NCBI GenBank assembly: GCA_963932145.1
Contig: OZ010595.1
Location: forward strand, 75,166,590-75,230,589
DNA: 64,000 nt
Origin: Acanthosepion lycidas
Taxonomy: Eukaryota; Mollusca; Cephalopoda; Sepiida; Sepiidae
Direction: 5' to 3'
The stretch's first letter is position 1. Each line of letters opens with the position of its first letter. A model generated the notes under the pieces. The model worked only from the letters and a program-made list of their open reading frames with translations, was not told the origin of the DNA and ran no database searches. Shown piece by piece: positions 21,290-32,705 of this stretch. The position numbers were made by a program, and so were the translations under genes.

Positions 21290-23668
21290 CATACTAACAA
21301 ATTACAGGAAGGAGAAGATACTTCATGAAATCACAAAATATTCACCAATCATAAAAAACTCATCATATATTTACATAATAAATGTGGATGTCACTGTCAC
21401 AGTTTTTCAACTTAAAGGGACACAACTCACTAACTTTCAATAGCTCATTTCAAATGAAAAAATTACTGTTCTCAAATCACAGTGTTTCAAAATAAAATTG
21501 TCAGTGTTATCGACTTTACTCCAAGAGACCATTGCCCAACATATACCATTTTGGTAGGGCTGACTGTAAGCAAATTAAAAATATTCCAGGCTGGATTCAG
21601 AGCTGCAATCTTGAAATTTTGGATTCCCAAGTTTTCATTACTGCAATTGTTTTTGTAACAAATTTTTTTCTATGATAACAATTTTTTGTAACTTGGAAAT
21701 AAATTTAGGAATAATGAAAATTAATCGCGAACTCCAGCAAAAGTCACCCATGAAATAAATGGTTTGTATCGAAAGTAAGGACCTACATACATCAAATAGT
21801 CTTTAAATTATGTGGTGGCAGAAGAATTATCATTAAACTTTTAAAAGGTAAGCTTAAATATTAATGCAATACTCAAATGCAGCGATCAATTTTGAGTTCT
21901 TCTGTAGTTTGTTGTTGCCTATCACATCTACTCCTCCCTACATATTGTGACAAAGGCCCAATCAAGAGCACTCTACAGAAGCTAGCTTAAATGCCCCCCA
22001 CCAAATAGAGTAGCTTTTAAGCTAGTCTAAAATAAAACTCAAAACAATAGATTCTGTGGTAATATAATAGGCACATCTCAGTTCCACTCTAATTTGTAGC
22101 CATCCACTATAATAAATGTTTTCAGTGCTAAAGCTGAATTAGTTAAATAAAGCTTCATAAACTTCTACTTAAAGTTGTTTTTGTATTACAGATTTTAAGA
22201 TGTACACATGAAATTAAGAACAATTTAACCTACGATTTACTAATGAAAACCATTTTTAATATATTAAAAAATGATGAAAAGATACACAAGTACAGAAAAG
22301 GAATGTGTTAGTTACCATAACACAGAAGAAAAAAAAAAAAAAAAAAGGTACATCATAGGGAGAATTTTTTAATTCAAACTAAAATGTGCTAACTGGAAAA
22401 ATACAGCAACTTCTAGTCCAATTTGCCATCTTGCAGTGGTTTGCACTGTACACACCCCAATGATCTGGTTTCCTCAAAGGAGAATTTTAGTTATATTATA
22501 GGCTAATTATAGAATAGTTTCTCTTGTTTGTAAATAAATTTCTGCCTAACATTTTCTGAACATTGTGTTATCATACACAGTAAAAAAAATGGCATCATAG
22601 CAAGAATTTTGTTAGCACAATACTATTAATATACTCTAGTTTGGAGAATAAACCTATTTCTTGTCTAGTTAGTTATTTAATAATAGGGGTTTGATGATTA
22701 TCATACACATCAGTAATCTGATTCGAAAATTGAAGGTATGACTTTAGGTATCTTAACTGATATTTATAAAGTAGCTTCCTATCATATTAGAATTCAGCTT
22801 GTTCCTCACTAAGTTTGTTAGCACATACATTATGTCCTGCCATTACCTCAGATAAATGATGGACCATTCAGTTGTGATTGTGAGGAAAGATAAAAGAAAA
22901 AATTGTCAGAGAAACCCTTTGTTTTAGTTAAAAAAAAGAAAGTTTAAACAAGAAAGCTAGAAGATAAGTGATAATGCTCTCATATGTTTAACATCTACTT
23001 CAATGAAATGGAAAACCTTCACTTTTGAATCTTTTTATTTGTATCTTTTACTTCTTTAAATAACGCTATGCATTTATACTTATTATTGCTACCACAATAT
23101 TTTGTTAAAGTTGTTAAGCTCAAATATTTAACAATGCAAGAGAGGAATTTCCACAGAGATTTTACGGTGTAGAATTTGCAAGGACCTTATTCAATTATTA
23201 AATTAAGAATTATGATTCATTAAAAAATTCATACAGGAAAATTAAAATTTTATAATTTAAGCCTATCATAGGAATATTTAATTAATGCCTCTTTCCCAGA
23301 ATCGAACAAGCTTTAAAACAACTGTCTGGAAAAACATTTCCTTACATGAACAGTGCCTAAAGTCTAATACAGCAATAAATTACATATATAAAACAATTAT
23401 TAGGGACCCACAAAACCAAAGTCTCTTTAGTTATTTAAATTCTCAATTTTAATGGGCAACAAAATCCATGTTTAAATGAAAAATAGTCCAATTTTACATA
23501 GCTTTCAATAAACTGTTTTTTTTTTTTTTTTTAACAGATTTTTAAATTTATGGTAAATTAACAGTGTAATAAATTTTTCTGATAAAATTCATAAGTTAGA
23601 GGTTAACTTTTGGCCAGTTTTTAAATCCATACCTAGATTCATAATTTAGTATTTTCAATCAACAATAT
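21290..23668. other. Unassigned AT-rich DNA
   Basis: About 2.4 kb with no recognisable coding, repeat or RNA feature apart from poly-A/T tracts at 22328 and 23518. It may be unique sequence. Confidence 0.4.
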
Positions 23669-24440
23669 TTAGTTATCTTCTATGTGTTCCATCCCTTCAG
23701 GATGTTGGTGATTATGGCTCTCCACAATTTCCTGTCTTTTGCAACTTGTAATAAATTTTGTCTTTGTTATCTCTCCTAAACCCTGCTCTGCCATCCATTT
23801 ACTCAAGCTCGCTAAGTAGGTTACGCGTTGTTTTCCTCTGTACCTTGTTAGTTCCAATGCCAATGAGGAATGACTGCAAAACACTTTCCCCTCCCCAATT
23901 TATAGGCAGAAGCACACAAATGCATGTTGGGATTTCTTCCTAGTCAATAAAATAGGCCAGTTCCCAGGTTCATCTCACTCAGTCCAGGTCTGCCTTGAAG
24001 TCAGAACACTACATTCACTTATCCAAACTTATGTATCAACCCCAATTCTTACTTTGTAAACTTTGCCATATTACTGTTGCTTTACCTGATTATTGTTAAT
24101 TTGACTTGTTCTTTTCCTTTTCTTGTTATTGTAAACTTTGTCCATTAACTATGGCCACTCACTCAATATATCCTGTGAGTATCAAATTTTCCAAGCCTTT
24201 TCTCACTATGTACCCTAAAAAATTAAACTAAGTCAAAATAAGTATTCTTTTTGTTTTCATTTTCACTAAAATTTTATCTTTGTTCACATGTTCAATCTAT
24301 GTTATTCTCAGCATTCTTTTGTAGACCCACATTTCTTTTGCTTCTTGATCTGTGTGTAGATTGTCCAGCATTCACTGCCATATAAGAGGACTGATATTAT
24401 ATAACAGTTTTATATGCTAAGAGTTACTGCATCTTATATT
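23669..24440 (-). mobile_element. LINE family R C-terminal end, split by an LTR-like insert
   Basis: The left part (23669-23845) and right part (24166-24440) are consecutive pieces of the family R LINE on the minus strand. The left part encodes LASLSKWMAEQGLGEITK, while the right part covers the upstream GHIMRKE-type and earlier region. The break is filled by the LTR-like repeat at 23846-24165. In the uninterrupted copy at 4690-4740 the flanking sequences are adjacent. Confidence 0.7.
23846..24165 (+). mobile_element. LTR-like dispersed repeat, copy 2, nested in a LINE
   Basis: Begins TGTTAGTTCCAATG and ends near GGCCACTCACTCA. It carries AATGACTGCAAAACACTTTC, TTTATAGGCAGAAGCACACA, and CAATAAAATAGGCC. 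Its clean insertion in a LINE defines both boundaries to within a few bases. About 320 bp, no coding. Confidence 0.55.
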
Positions 24441-24835
24441 ACTAAATATCCACAATAGGATATAAGCAGACTAGTCTATCACCCTACCTAAAAGAATTTG
24501 TTTATATACCTAAAAGATTTAAATCATTCAAGATGTCAACAATTTATCCAATCTTTTGTTGCTGTAAATGTCTCCTGAATATATTTTTATATATTCAACA
24601 AAGTAGGAAACACAAAATTCACACTTCAACATTCCATCTAATATGAAACAGATGTTTTTGTTTTGTTTTTTTTTAATAATCTATATTTATAAATATTACA
24701 TACTCAACTTAAAATATTCTTATATGGCCTCTAGGTCATACTTGCAATGTTTACTTTTTGGGTGTATCTCACATCATTTTTCTTACAAATGTATGTTATC
24801 AATAAAACGAACTTTTTTCTTTTCTTTTCTTTTTG
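24441..24835. other. Unassigned DNA
   Basis: AT-rich, nothing recognised. Confidence 0.35.
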
Positions 24836-25752
24836 TTTTTAAATCATTTCACCAAAAGCAAGGCAATAATGCCACTAAGATACAAGGGGTTACTGGGAGG
24901 GAAAGTGAATGAAAAGACTTTAGTGAGGAGAAAGGACAATAAAAGAACATGATTCAGAAAAGACAGAAGATGGTAGGTGGCAAGGAAGCAAGAAACTAGA
25001 ATAGAGTTCCACAGGCAAGAAGTGCAAGAAAAAACTATTAGAATATAATTTACAATTTCAGCAGTATGCTTAAAATTCATTCAGTCAAGGTACCAAGGAA
25101 AAGACCTTATTAGTACATCAGCCATGAAAATATTTATAAAAAAGACAGACAGAAGCCATGTCACAGTGATGGGAAAGTGAATGAAGCAAGGTCAGAACCA
25201 ATAACATGACAAACCCTTCTTCAGATTTTATTGAGAATCTCAAGATATAGAGCAGGATTATCAGACCAGATATAGCAGCAATATTCAATGCATAGTCAAA
25301 TGGTAGATTTATAAATGTGCAAGATGGATTCTGATGAGAAAAATTATCTAGCACAACATAGTAAACCAACTTTCCTATCAGCAAACCAAACTAAATATCA
25401 TCTTTCAACTTCATCTCAATAGAAAATACGAGACCAAGGAGGGGCAATCAGTTGAATTCCTCTAGGTTAGTATCAGCCATGCTGATAGAAGGCAAAAACG
25501 GTTCTCTATGATGATTAAAACATTTTGGAGGCATTAAGATTTACAAGTTATTTCTTGCCCATGTTAAGCCCAGATTTGAGCTCATTTTCAAGAGCTGCTG
25601 CCAGTTTTACTTTTGTAACTATCAGACTTACTATTAAGACAGGAGTACATAGCTGTCATCAGCATAAATATCTAGTTGAGAATTAATGACATCAGGAAGG
25701 TTGTTGATGAAGATAAGAAACAATATACATCAAAGGATTGAATCTCCTGTGC
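24836..25752 (-). pseudogene. Jockey-like LINE with YADD reverse-transcriptase motif, decayed
   Basis: On the minus strand the right part (about 25752-25640) translates with FINNLPDVINSQLDIYADD, carrying the YADD catalytic motif of a non-LTR reverse transcriptase. Further left come SISMADTNLEEFN, then DMASVCLFYKYFHG (about 25160-25118), and finally the 3' untranslated end near 24836 (TTTCACCAAAAGCAAGGCAA on the plus strand). The order matches the family C-terminus at 15038-15852. Several stops and frameshifts are present, and the endonuclease region is missing. Confidence 0.75.
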
Positions 25753-25756
25753 CCCA

Positions 25757-25757
25757 C

Positions 25758-25793
<36 letters not shown>

Positions 25794-25806
25794 CGAGCGA
25801 GAGAGA
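25757..25806. repeat. (TA)n(GA)n microsatellite
   Basis: About 20 bp of TA followed by about 30 bp of GA with GC interruptions, next to the LINE. Confidence 0.9.
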
Positions 25807-26107
25807 GCTTTTCACCAAATATATAATAAAAACAAAAAAAAAAGTGATTGTATTTTTTGAGTTTTCAAAAAGTCAGTATTTCTGGAAGACACTTTTTAAA
25901 GCAAGCAAACTTTGTAATTATAGTGCTCAGGGTATACAGTATGAATAATAACAATAAGTGACAAGTGAACACACACACGTGTGTGTGTGTGTATATAGGG
26001 GGAGGGGCAGTCATCACTCTCTAATATATGTTTCATTAACAATGATGGTATTTTTTATTGTTTTTTTTTTTTGTGTGTAAACAAAAAAATTTTTTGGGAC
26101 TTAGTGT

Positions 26108-26300
26108 GTGAATTGGCCACATGATTATTTGGCTCTCCAATTAACAATTCCAAGCCATTATCTATTACACCACCCACACATTCAAGCTTACAACACCAGG
26201 CATTCCCAAGCAGTCACCACCAAGGTACTGACCAGACTCAATGTTGCTTAACTTTGGTGATTGTAGAGAAACTGATGTTTCAACATGTGGCCATATGCCA
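26108..26300 (-). mobile_element. 5S-rRNA-headed composite SINE (copy C), tail missing
   Basis: Minus strand: 5S-like head at 26300-26184, with GGCATATGGCCACATGTTG at its start and AGTACCTTGGTGGTGACTGC in the C-box region. This is followed by TGGTGTAATAGATAATGGC of the tRNA-like part. The body is cut off at about 26108, so the LINE-like tail is absent. This is the best-preserved 5S 5' end among the copies. Confidence 0.8.
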
Positions 26301-26602
26301 AAAAATATAGGAAATTACCATTTACTGGAAATAAATATCTATAAAAAACCTGACAGTGGACACCACCATTTTGAAATGCAGACGAAGCTAAGTACAGCCA
26401 CTGAGGCAGGAAGTGTTAAATATACATCACATTAATAAATAAAAATAAATCATTTAGACTGGAAATAGAAAGGGTGGGGAGATATTAAACAACAAAAAAC
26501 AGAGGAGGAGGAGTTATTAAGATTACTGAGACATTTTCATGACAAACACTTCTATGATTGAAAAAGAGTTTGAAGTGGATTCTGATTCAATTGTATCAAG
26601 AA

Positions 26603-27234
26603 AATTGTTTGAAAATAATTATTAAGAAACAATTATTTGAATTGTAAATCGTTTGAATGAAAATTCATCAAAAGGACAATTATACTAAATCATAATTGTT
26701 TGAAATACGTATATGGTCTTGCTTTAAGAGAATCAATGCTGATTTACCTAGAACAAATAATGCTCTTGAAGAATGGCATAAGTATTTTTTTTTTTTTTGC
26801 AACCAGTGTCATCCCACAGTTTAAAAACTCTTAGATAATCTTAAAAGGGAACTTGACTTGCAAGAAATTTATATTGCAAAAGTAAGAGCAGGTTGTGAAA
26901 TAGCAAGAGGGCTGAGAAATACTGCAACATAAATGAAAAACTTAAAAATTTAGTAATATTCTTCAGTAGGTAGTTGACTATTTGCATGCAGTATCATATA
27001 ATTTAAGGTTATAAGCATTTTTTTTTTTTTTGCTAAATTGTTTTACTGATGATATTTATATTTCAAATAATTATCATTTGTATATTTCCTCTTTTAATTT
27101 TTACATTTTTATTGCAATAAAGAATTTTGCATTTTGAATAATTATCATTTAGTATAATTGTCGTTTCAATTAATTTTCATTCGAACAATTTACAATTCAA
27201 ATAAATGTTTTTCAGATATTGTTTTTGAACAATG
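26603..27234. mobile_element. Element with ~100-bp terminal inverted repeats
   Basis: The left arm (26603-26706) and the reverse complement of the right arm (27131-27234) align over about 100 bp at roughly 75%. Landmarks present in both are ATTTGAATTGTAAAT, GAATGAAAATT and ACAATTATACTAAAT. A further ATAATTATTTGAAAT-like unit recurs near 27065. The inside (about 425 bp) encodes nothing recognisable. Long inverted ends suggest a non-autonomous DNA transposon (MITE); I found no target duplication. Confidence 0.6.
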
Positions 27235-27264
27235 TTCACATAATCGATTCAATTTGCCAAAGCA

Positions 27265-27645
27265 TGACAGTTATTCATATAAAGAAATAGAATAATAATA
27301 GTCTAATTATTGATGTTCTTAAGCAGAGATTCTTTCGAGCCACTGTAGAGACAGTTTTAATGTATGGTGCCACTGCCTGGACATTAATTAAAGTCTAAGC
27401 TTAATGGAACCTTCACTCGAATGTTGAGAGCTATACTTAAACATCTCTTGGACACACAGCTCTATGGACCCATCTCTGATTATTCAAGAGAAATCAGAAT
27501 GCGCTTTGCAGAACACTTCTGGCAAATAAAACGAACTCTCGAGTGATCTACAGTTCTAGAGGTCAGCCATGGAGCAAGACAGGATGGCTGCCCAGCAAAC
27601 ACCTACATTGACCATCTATGACACAGAATGGCCCTCTAATGACCT
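27265..27645 (+). pseudogene. LINE protein C-terminus, plus strand
   Basis: Translation gives FRATVETVLMYGATAWTL at the start, then a stop, then MLRAILKHLLDTQLYGPISD, REIRMRFAEHFWQIKRTL, and a terminal stretch with YIDHL. This is the typical region after the palm domain of a non-LTR reverse transcriptase. Multiple stops make it a pseudogene. It ends against the tail of a LINE on the other strand. Confidence 0.65.
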
Positions 27646-28145
27646 TGGTGCAGGTTTGGTTTGTCTGTTTTATCAGTATATCAACCCTTGTGGGTCATTT
27701 AATGCTGAAAATTGGAGTTTTATTCATTAATATTTTAGAAAGTTCTAAGTTTTATAGTTCATGAAATATAATCGAAAACTGGTTCTATAGTTCGTCTATA
27801 GGTGAAGTTGTCTAGGTTAAAGTTTGGTGTATAATTTAGTTTTCTTCAAATAGGTCAAAATGGTTTTTACATTAACGTTTTTGATTAGCTCCTTAAGACT
27901 ATTCACCTTATAAAGGAGTTTATAGATAGAGGCAAATTCAGCACAGTCCATCATAATATGTTTTACTGTGTATGTCTTCTGGCATACTATGCATTTAGGT
28001 GGATCCTCATCTTTTAGAAGGAATGAATGTGCGATGTTGGTAGGACCAGATCTGATTCTTGCTAAGATGACTACTTCTCTTTGGGAAATACTGGCCTTGA
28101 TATAGGACTGATGGTTGACGTGATAAATTCATCAATGTCTGAGCT
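27646..28145 (-). pseudogene. I-like LINE C-terminus with CCHC finger and 3' tail
   Basis: On the minus strand, about 28080-27860 reads REVVILARIRSGPTNIAHSF, then CIVCQKTYTVKHIMMDC, which has the C-x2-C...H-x4-C finger of RNase-H-type LINEs (I/R1-like), then LYKVNSLKELIKNVNVKTIL. The 3' untranslated tail (about 27750-27655) ends TTCAGCATTAAATGACCC, ACAAGGGTTGATATACTG. This tail resembles the tail of the 5S-headed SINE. The start of the protein is missing. Confidence 0.7.
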
Positions 28146-29104
28146 AGGTCAACCAAATAAAAAAAAATAATTGTTAGTCACATTTCAGTCCTTGTAATGT
28201 TCTTATACAGACTAATAAGAACACAAGACTAAATCTCGCATATGTAACATTGTTGTTTATACCTACCTGGACTTCAATTGGTAAGTGGGCGTATGACTTT
28301 GGGTATTTTTCTCTGAATATGGATCAAGAATGTGAGAGAGTGTCTTTTCCCTATTATTCAATTGTTCTACATGTGCATCCTAGGTATAGTTCAGTTAACT
28401 ACATATTTATACATCAGAAAACCATCTCCTCCTCCCAGCTATGGGTTAAATAATAGGATTTGTATCTGGAAAAAAAATCAATACATTATCTCCAAAACTA
28501 AATTGTTAATGTCATTAACTTGCATAAAAAAATTACCTTTATAATCTAAAATACGATTAGGCTTTAAATAACGCACAAAGAGTTGCTAAGTCGTAAAAAA
28601 CAAATTGATCAATCAAAAATTGCAAACATAAGTGGTAATTACTGACATTCTGTGAGGTATGAATCTAAACCTGATGGCTGGGAGGTCACCTTTCCAGCAA
28701 CCTTCTGATGCACCCAGCTTCTCTGATGCTTTAGGATGGTACTGAATTCAAAGTCTACTGTTATCTCTCAGAGTGAGCCCTGTATATATATTGTGCTATT
28801 CACAGGTCAACTTCTCAAAGATCCCTTACTGACATTAAATTTGATTCAGAACATCTGGTATTTCCTGGTATAGATCATATATTAGAGTATTCTCCAAACA
28901 TCTGTTACATTCAGCAACAGTTACAAGGTATCTCCCAGCCTGGAAAGATGAGGATATTACTCTCAATAGTATATGCACAATAATGACATGAAAAGTATTT
29001 TTATATATTTATAAAATCTATAATGATAAAAAAAATTATAACCAAATACAAATCAAATTACATGAAATATTAAAAAACAAAATAGATTAAGAGAAAGAGA
29101 AATC
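28146..29104. other. Unassigned DNA
   Basis: No gene recognised. The part 28670-28960 is less AT-rich and may be a decayed SINE, but I could not match it to another copy. Confidence 0.35.
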
Positions 29105-29843
29105 AATAATAAAAATATATTAAATTCTGTGTCTTCCATTAGTCCATCCTTTACATCCTCTAAATTGCCATACATTGACTGATCGAAACCAAATTTTGGG
29201 GAGTAGTGCAAACAGGTAAGTGGGTACAAAGTACACTTAGTTTTACTAAAGTGTGTAGCTTAGTACAATAAATTTTCATTAATTTTTTTTGAAAAATTAA
29301 AAGTTTTATTTAATATAGAAAATACTCACTCTATTTTAAAAATAATTTACTAATTAAAATAACATACTTATTTAATAAAAATGCAATACTGTTTTTTGCA
29401 TATCATGTAAGTTATATATATAAGAATCCAACTTGCCCTGCATTTACATGAACTATAAGCAAATCACAAGGCCAAACACTTCAAAAAGTTGGAATTTGTC
29501 CACAGAAAGAAATATTTATGTATGGCCAGTTGTATGTTGCATGCTCATGAGTAAGAAATCTTAAGAATTTATTCTTCGCTGTTAAAAAAGAAATTTTCTT
29601 AAAAAATATTGTTTAGCATGAAGTCCTTCCTATAAAATTTTAAAAAATATTAAACTGCACAGTAGCTTTTTTGTCAAAGTATTTCTCCAAATAAAAAAGC
29701 CTTATTCAAATTTAATTTCATTGGTCCACAAAATTAAACAAAACATAATTTGTAAATCTCAACAAAAAAATGTTAGCAATATCTTTAACAATACTAAATA
29801 CAGTGAGGATTTCAACATGCATGAGCATGTTGTAAAAATTTCC

Positions 29844-29849
<6 letters not shown>
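29105..29849 (+). mobile_element. Helitron-like non-autonomous repeat, copy 1
   Basis: About 750 bp aligns with 48331-49060 on the same strand. Shared landmarks are AAATTCTGTGTCTTCCATTA near the start, GTACAAAGTACACTTAGTTT, TTAATAAAAATGCAATACTG and TTTGTAAATCTCAACAAAAA. The ATATATTAAATTCTG start resembles the 5' end of many Helitrons. No Rep/helicase is encoded. The 3' end is not defined here; a poly-A tract begins at 29848. Confidence 0.55.

Positions 29850-29879
<30 letters not shown>
29848..29879. repeat. Poly-A tract with GA end
   Basis: About 32 adenines followed by (GA)n. A second run of about 24 A follows at 29978-30002. Confidence 0.85.
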
Positions 29880-29882
<3 letters not shown>

Positions 29883-30002
29883 AGAGAGAAATTGCAAATT
29901 TTAGGCTTAACAAGCAACAAAATGTTTCTTCATAAACAAATCATCTATTTTCTATTTTTGCTTTATTGACATCATTTAAAAAAAAAAAAAAAAAAAAAAA
30001 AA

Positions 30003-31174
30003 GAAATGGACAACAACAATCATATTTTCAATACAGCTTTCTGAATTTTAGGAACAATTAAATTGAAATTGGATATTCAAATTTGATACCCTCTAAGTCA
30101 AAACTGTCCCTCTCTCCCAGAATGGAAATTGACCAATAAGTGAAGAACAAATATAAAATGAATAATTGAAAGAAAACCAAAGCCAAATTTCAGAAAAATG
30201 TATCAAAATGTAACACAAAACACTTTTTACCATAAATCTTTGCAAGTTCTTCACACTAAGACAACCATGTAAGGATACCGGATTTTTACTGTACATAAAT
30301 ATAATAACCACAATTGTTATTTGTTGAGGGGGGGGAAAAAAAAAAAAAAAAACTTACCTAAAATTTAAATGCTTATTTGAAGCTGCAGTCAGTCAACTGT
30401 TTCAATTAACAGAGTACAGCCATTTTATATCTAGTCATCCATGCTATCTATTCAACAAGTAATGGTTGAAAAATAAAGTTTGATACTTGAAGAACCGAAC
30501 ATCTTTTAAACGAGAAAATTGTAAGCTTTTAACCTGCTTCTCATCACCCAAAACTAACAAGTCTTTGAAAATGGCAGCTTCATAGCTTGAAGCTATTGTT
30601 GTTATATAAAAAAAAAAATGTGAATATGTACAGAATGAACAACAGGAAGAAGAAAAGACATTCCATTATTAGCTATTCTATTTTTGTTTTTTGTTTTTTT
30701 TCTTTTCTTAGAAAACCCCAATATGGTGAAGAAAGGAACAAAGAAAATAAAATTCATCACCATCACCACCACAACAACAACAAGCATACAGGACTTGATA
30801 AGGACTTCATGACAACCCAATTTAATCTAGGATGTAACAAGTCTTTCTTTTTTCTTCTTCTTCTGTCTTAGTATTTATCTTTGTGTCTATCTCTCAAAGT
30901 CAATTGTCCATTACAAAAAAGTATATGTTGAGAATAAGGCACCACCTTCCTTCAGTAAAAGCAGAAAAGGAAAAACAAATTTGGAACTAGGTTGTGAAAT
31001 AAAAATTAAATAAAACCTAAAAAGAAATTGTTTTCAGAGCTTTAGTTAACAGAGTTCTTCCCTCAATAAAAGACTACTAAATATAGTTTTTTTTTTTTTT
31101 ATTTGCATATCTATAACATGCACACAACTTTCACTCACTTACCATACAAGGATGCTTCAGTGTGGGTAATGGTT
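30003..31174. other. Unassigned AT-rich DNA
   Basis: No element recognised. A CATCACCATCACCACCAC simple repeat at 30757-30775 is followed by (AAC)n; a poly-A run is at 30338. Confidence 0.4.
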
Positions 31175-31745
31175 ATCAAGTTAACCTTCTTCTATGTGCC
31201 ATGTCCCCTTAGGGAATAGGCAATCATGACTATTCATAATTTCCTGTCCTTTGTAACTTTTAATAAATATAACCTTTTTGTTATTTCTCCTAATCCTTGT
31301 TTAGCCATCCATTTACTCAAGCTTACAAAGTAAATTAGACAGTTTTCTTCTTTCCTTGCTTTCTTGTCCTTTGAGTATCAGATTTTCCAAGCCCTCTTTC
31401 TTCATTATGTGCCTTTGAAATTTCAACAATCTCTAACTTAGGTTAAGAATCCTTTTTGTTTCCATTTTCTCTAAATGTTTGTTGTTGCTCACATGTTTGG
31501 TTCATAGTATTCACAGCATCTTTCTGTAGAACCACATTTCTCTTGCTTCAAGTTTCTTCTTGATCATTGAGGTGATTGTCCAGCATTCACTGGATGGCAG
31601 GCATCACGTAACAGTTCAGTACCCTTTGTTTCTAACAAAATTTTCCAGTTTGTTAATACTTTGTTTAGCTTTTGGAAGGCTCTTTCGCTATCTCAATGCA
31701 CATTCAAATATCAATGTCACACTTTCTGTACCCTGTTAAAACACT
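31175..31745 (-). mobile_element. LINE family R C-terminal end, minus strand
   Basis: Aligns with 4520-4870 and 57000-57300 and extends further 5' into the protein (31560-31745, shared with 56780-56880). On the minus strand it encodes decayed GHIMRKE-type and RKMLR-type stretches. Several stops are present. Confidence 0.65.
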
Positions 31746-31934
31746 TCCCAGACTAACAACCATTACAGCTGAGTGGTGAGTTTAATCTGATCTAGGTGCA
31801 CCATATGTGGCCTTGTGCCAAAACTAAGCTAAACAGCAAAAAAACATTTATATGCAAGAATTTGGGGTTTCATTTAATAAAAATGACATGTAGAATTGAA
31901 ATTATTCTATAACTTAATTACAGATGAAAATCAA

Positions 31935-32705
31935 GGTATATGCCAGAGTTCATTTACAAGGCAATCTCCAGTAAAACAAATTTTAACAAATCTCCTCTAT
32001 GGCAGTAAATACTAGATAATCTCCTTACAGATGAAAAGAAGACTGGAAGCAACAGGAATGCCTTGCTACAGAAGGATGCTGAGAATACCATGGACAGAGT
32101 ATATAAGCAATGAAAAAGTTTTAAGAAAAAGGAAAACAAAAAAGACAGAATCAGTAAGAGCTGAACTTTCTGGGACACACATCAATTGATTTGTTTTCTA
32201 CAGCTTATCAACCCTTTGCTTATTATTTTAGATTGCACGAATTACTTTTGGAGATAATAATGGTTTAGTGATACAAGTGTTACTAATTAACCCATAGGTA
32301 GGTGAAAAGAGGTGGATTCATGCTTTTCTCAAATTAATACAATGAACCCAACTGGAATTGGAAATCAGCTCTCCAATTAACAATTCCAAGCCTTTACCCA
32401 TTATATCAGATGCACATCCAAGCTTACAGCACCTGGTATTCCCAAACGATCACCCGTCTAGCTACTGATCAGATTCAACACTGCTTAACTTCTGTGATCA
32501 TATGGGAATCAGTGTTTCCAAATGGACATATATTGAGGAAGGAGGACTTGAAGGCAAAAGGGACAAGGGGAAGTGGTGAGCCACCTACCTGATCAGCTTA
32601 TATTAGTCAATGGCAAAAGGATGAATGTTAAGAGTTACAAAGGATAGGAGGTTGTGAAGAGCCGTGATTACCCATGAACTGAAGGGGCGCAGTGCATAGA
32701 AAAAT
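31935..32705 (+). mobile_element. LINE family R, plus strand, split by a 5S-headed SINE
   Basis: The left part (31935-32178) translates in the post-RT region (YRRMLRIPWTEYISNEKVL-like codons) up to ...CTTTCTGGGACAC. The right part (32525-32705) continues with GGACATATATTGAGGAAGGA (the GHIMRKE-type block) to the terminal GTGAAGAGCCGTGATTACC. The copy was whole in this region before the SINE inserted. Confidence 0.75.
32185..32524 (-). mobile_element. 5S-rRNA-headed composite SINE (copy D), nested in a LINE
   Basis: On the minus strand: 5S-like head (32524-32421) with GAAGTTAAGCAGTGTTGAATC and AGTAGCTAGACGGGTGATCG, then the tRNA-like part, body and tail (TAATAAGCAAAGGGTTGATAAG, 32233-32203 region). 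The short flanks GGACACACA on the left and GGACATATA on the right may be a diverged target duplication. This copy proves retroposition after the LINE had inserted. Confidence 0.85.

Noticed and set aside
25970..25995. Palindromic (AC)n(GT)n as a regulatory site
   Set aside because: A simple dinucleotide repeat that reads as its own complement; no other evidence.
26184..26300. Candidate functional 5S rRNA gene
   Set aside because: It is too diverged from 5S and is followed by a SINE body rather than a terminator; four related copies exist.
30757..30780. Run encoding six histidines, like a vector His-tag
   Set aside because: It is a natural CAT/CAC simple repeat next to (AAC)n in AT-rich DNA, with no vector sequence around it.
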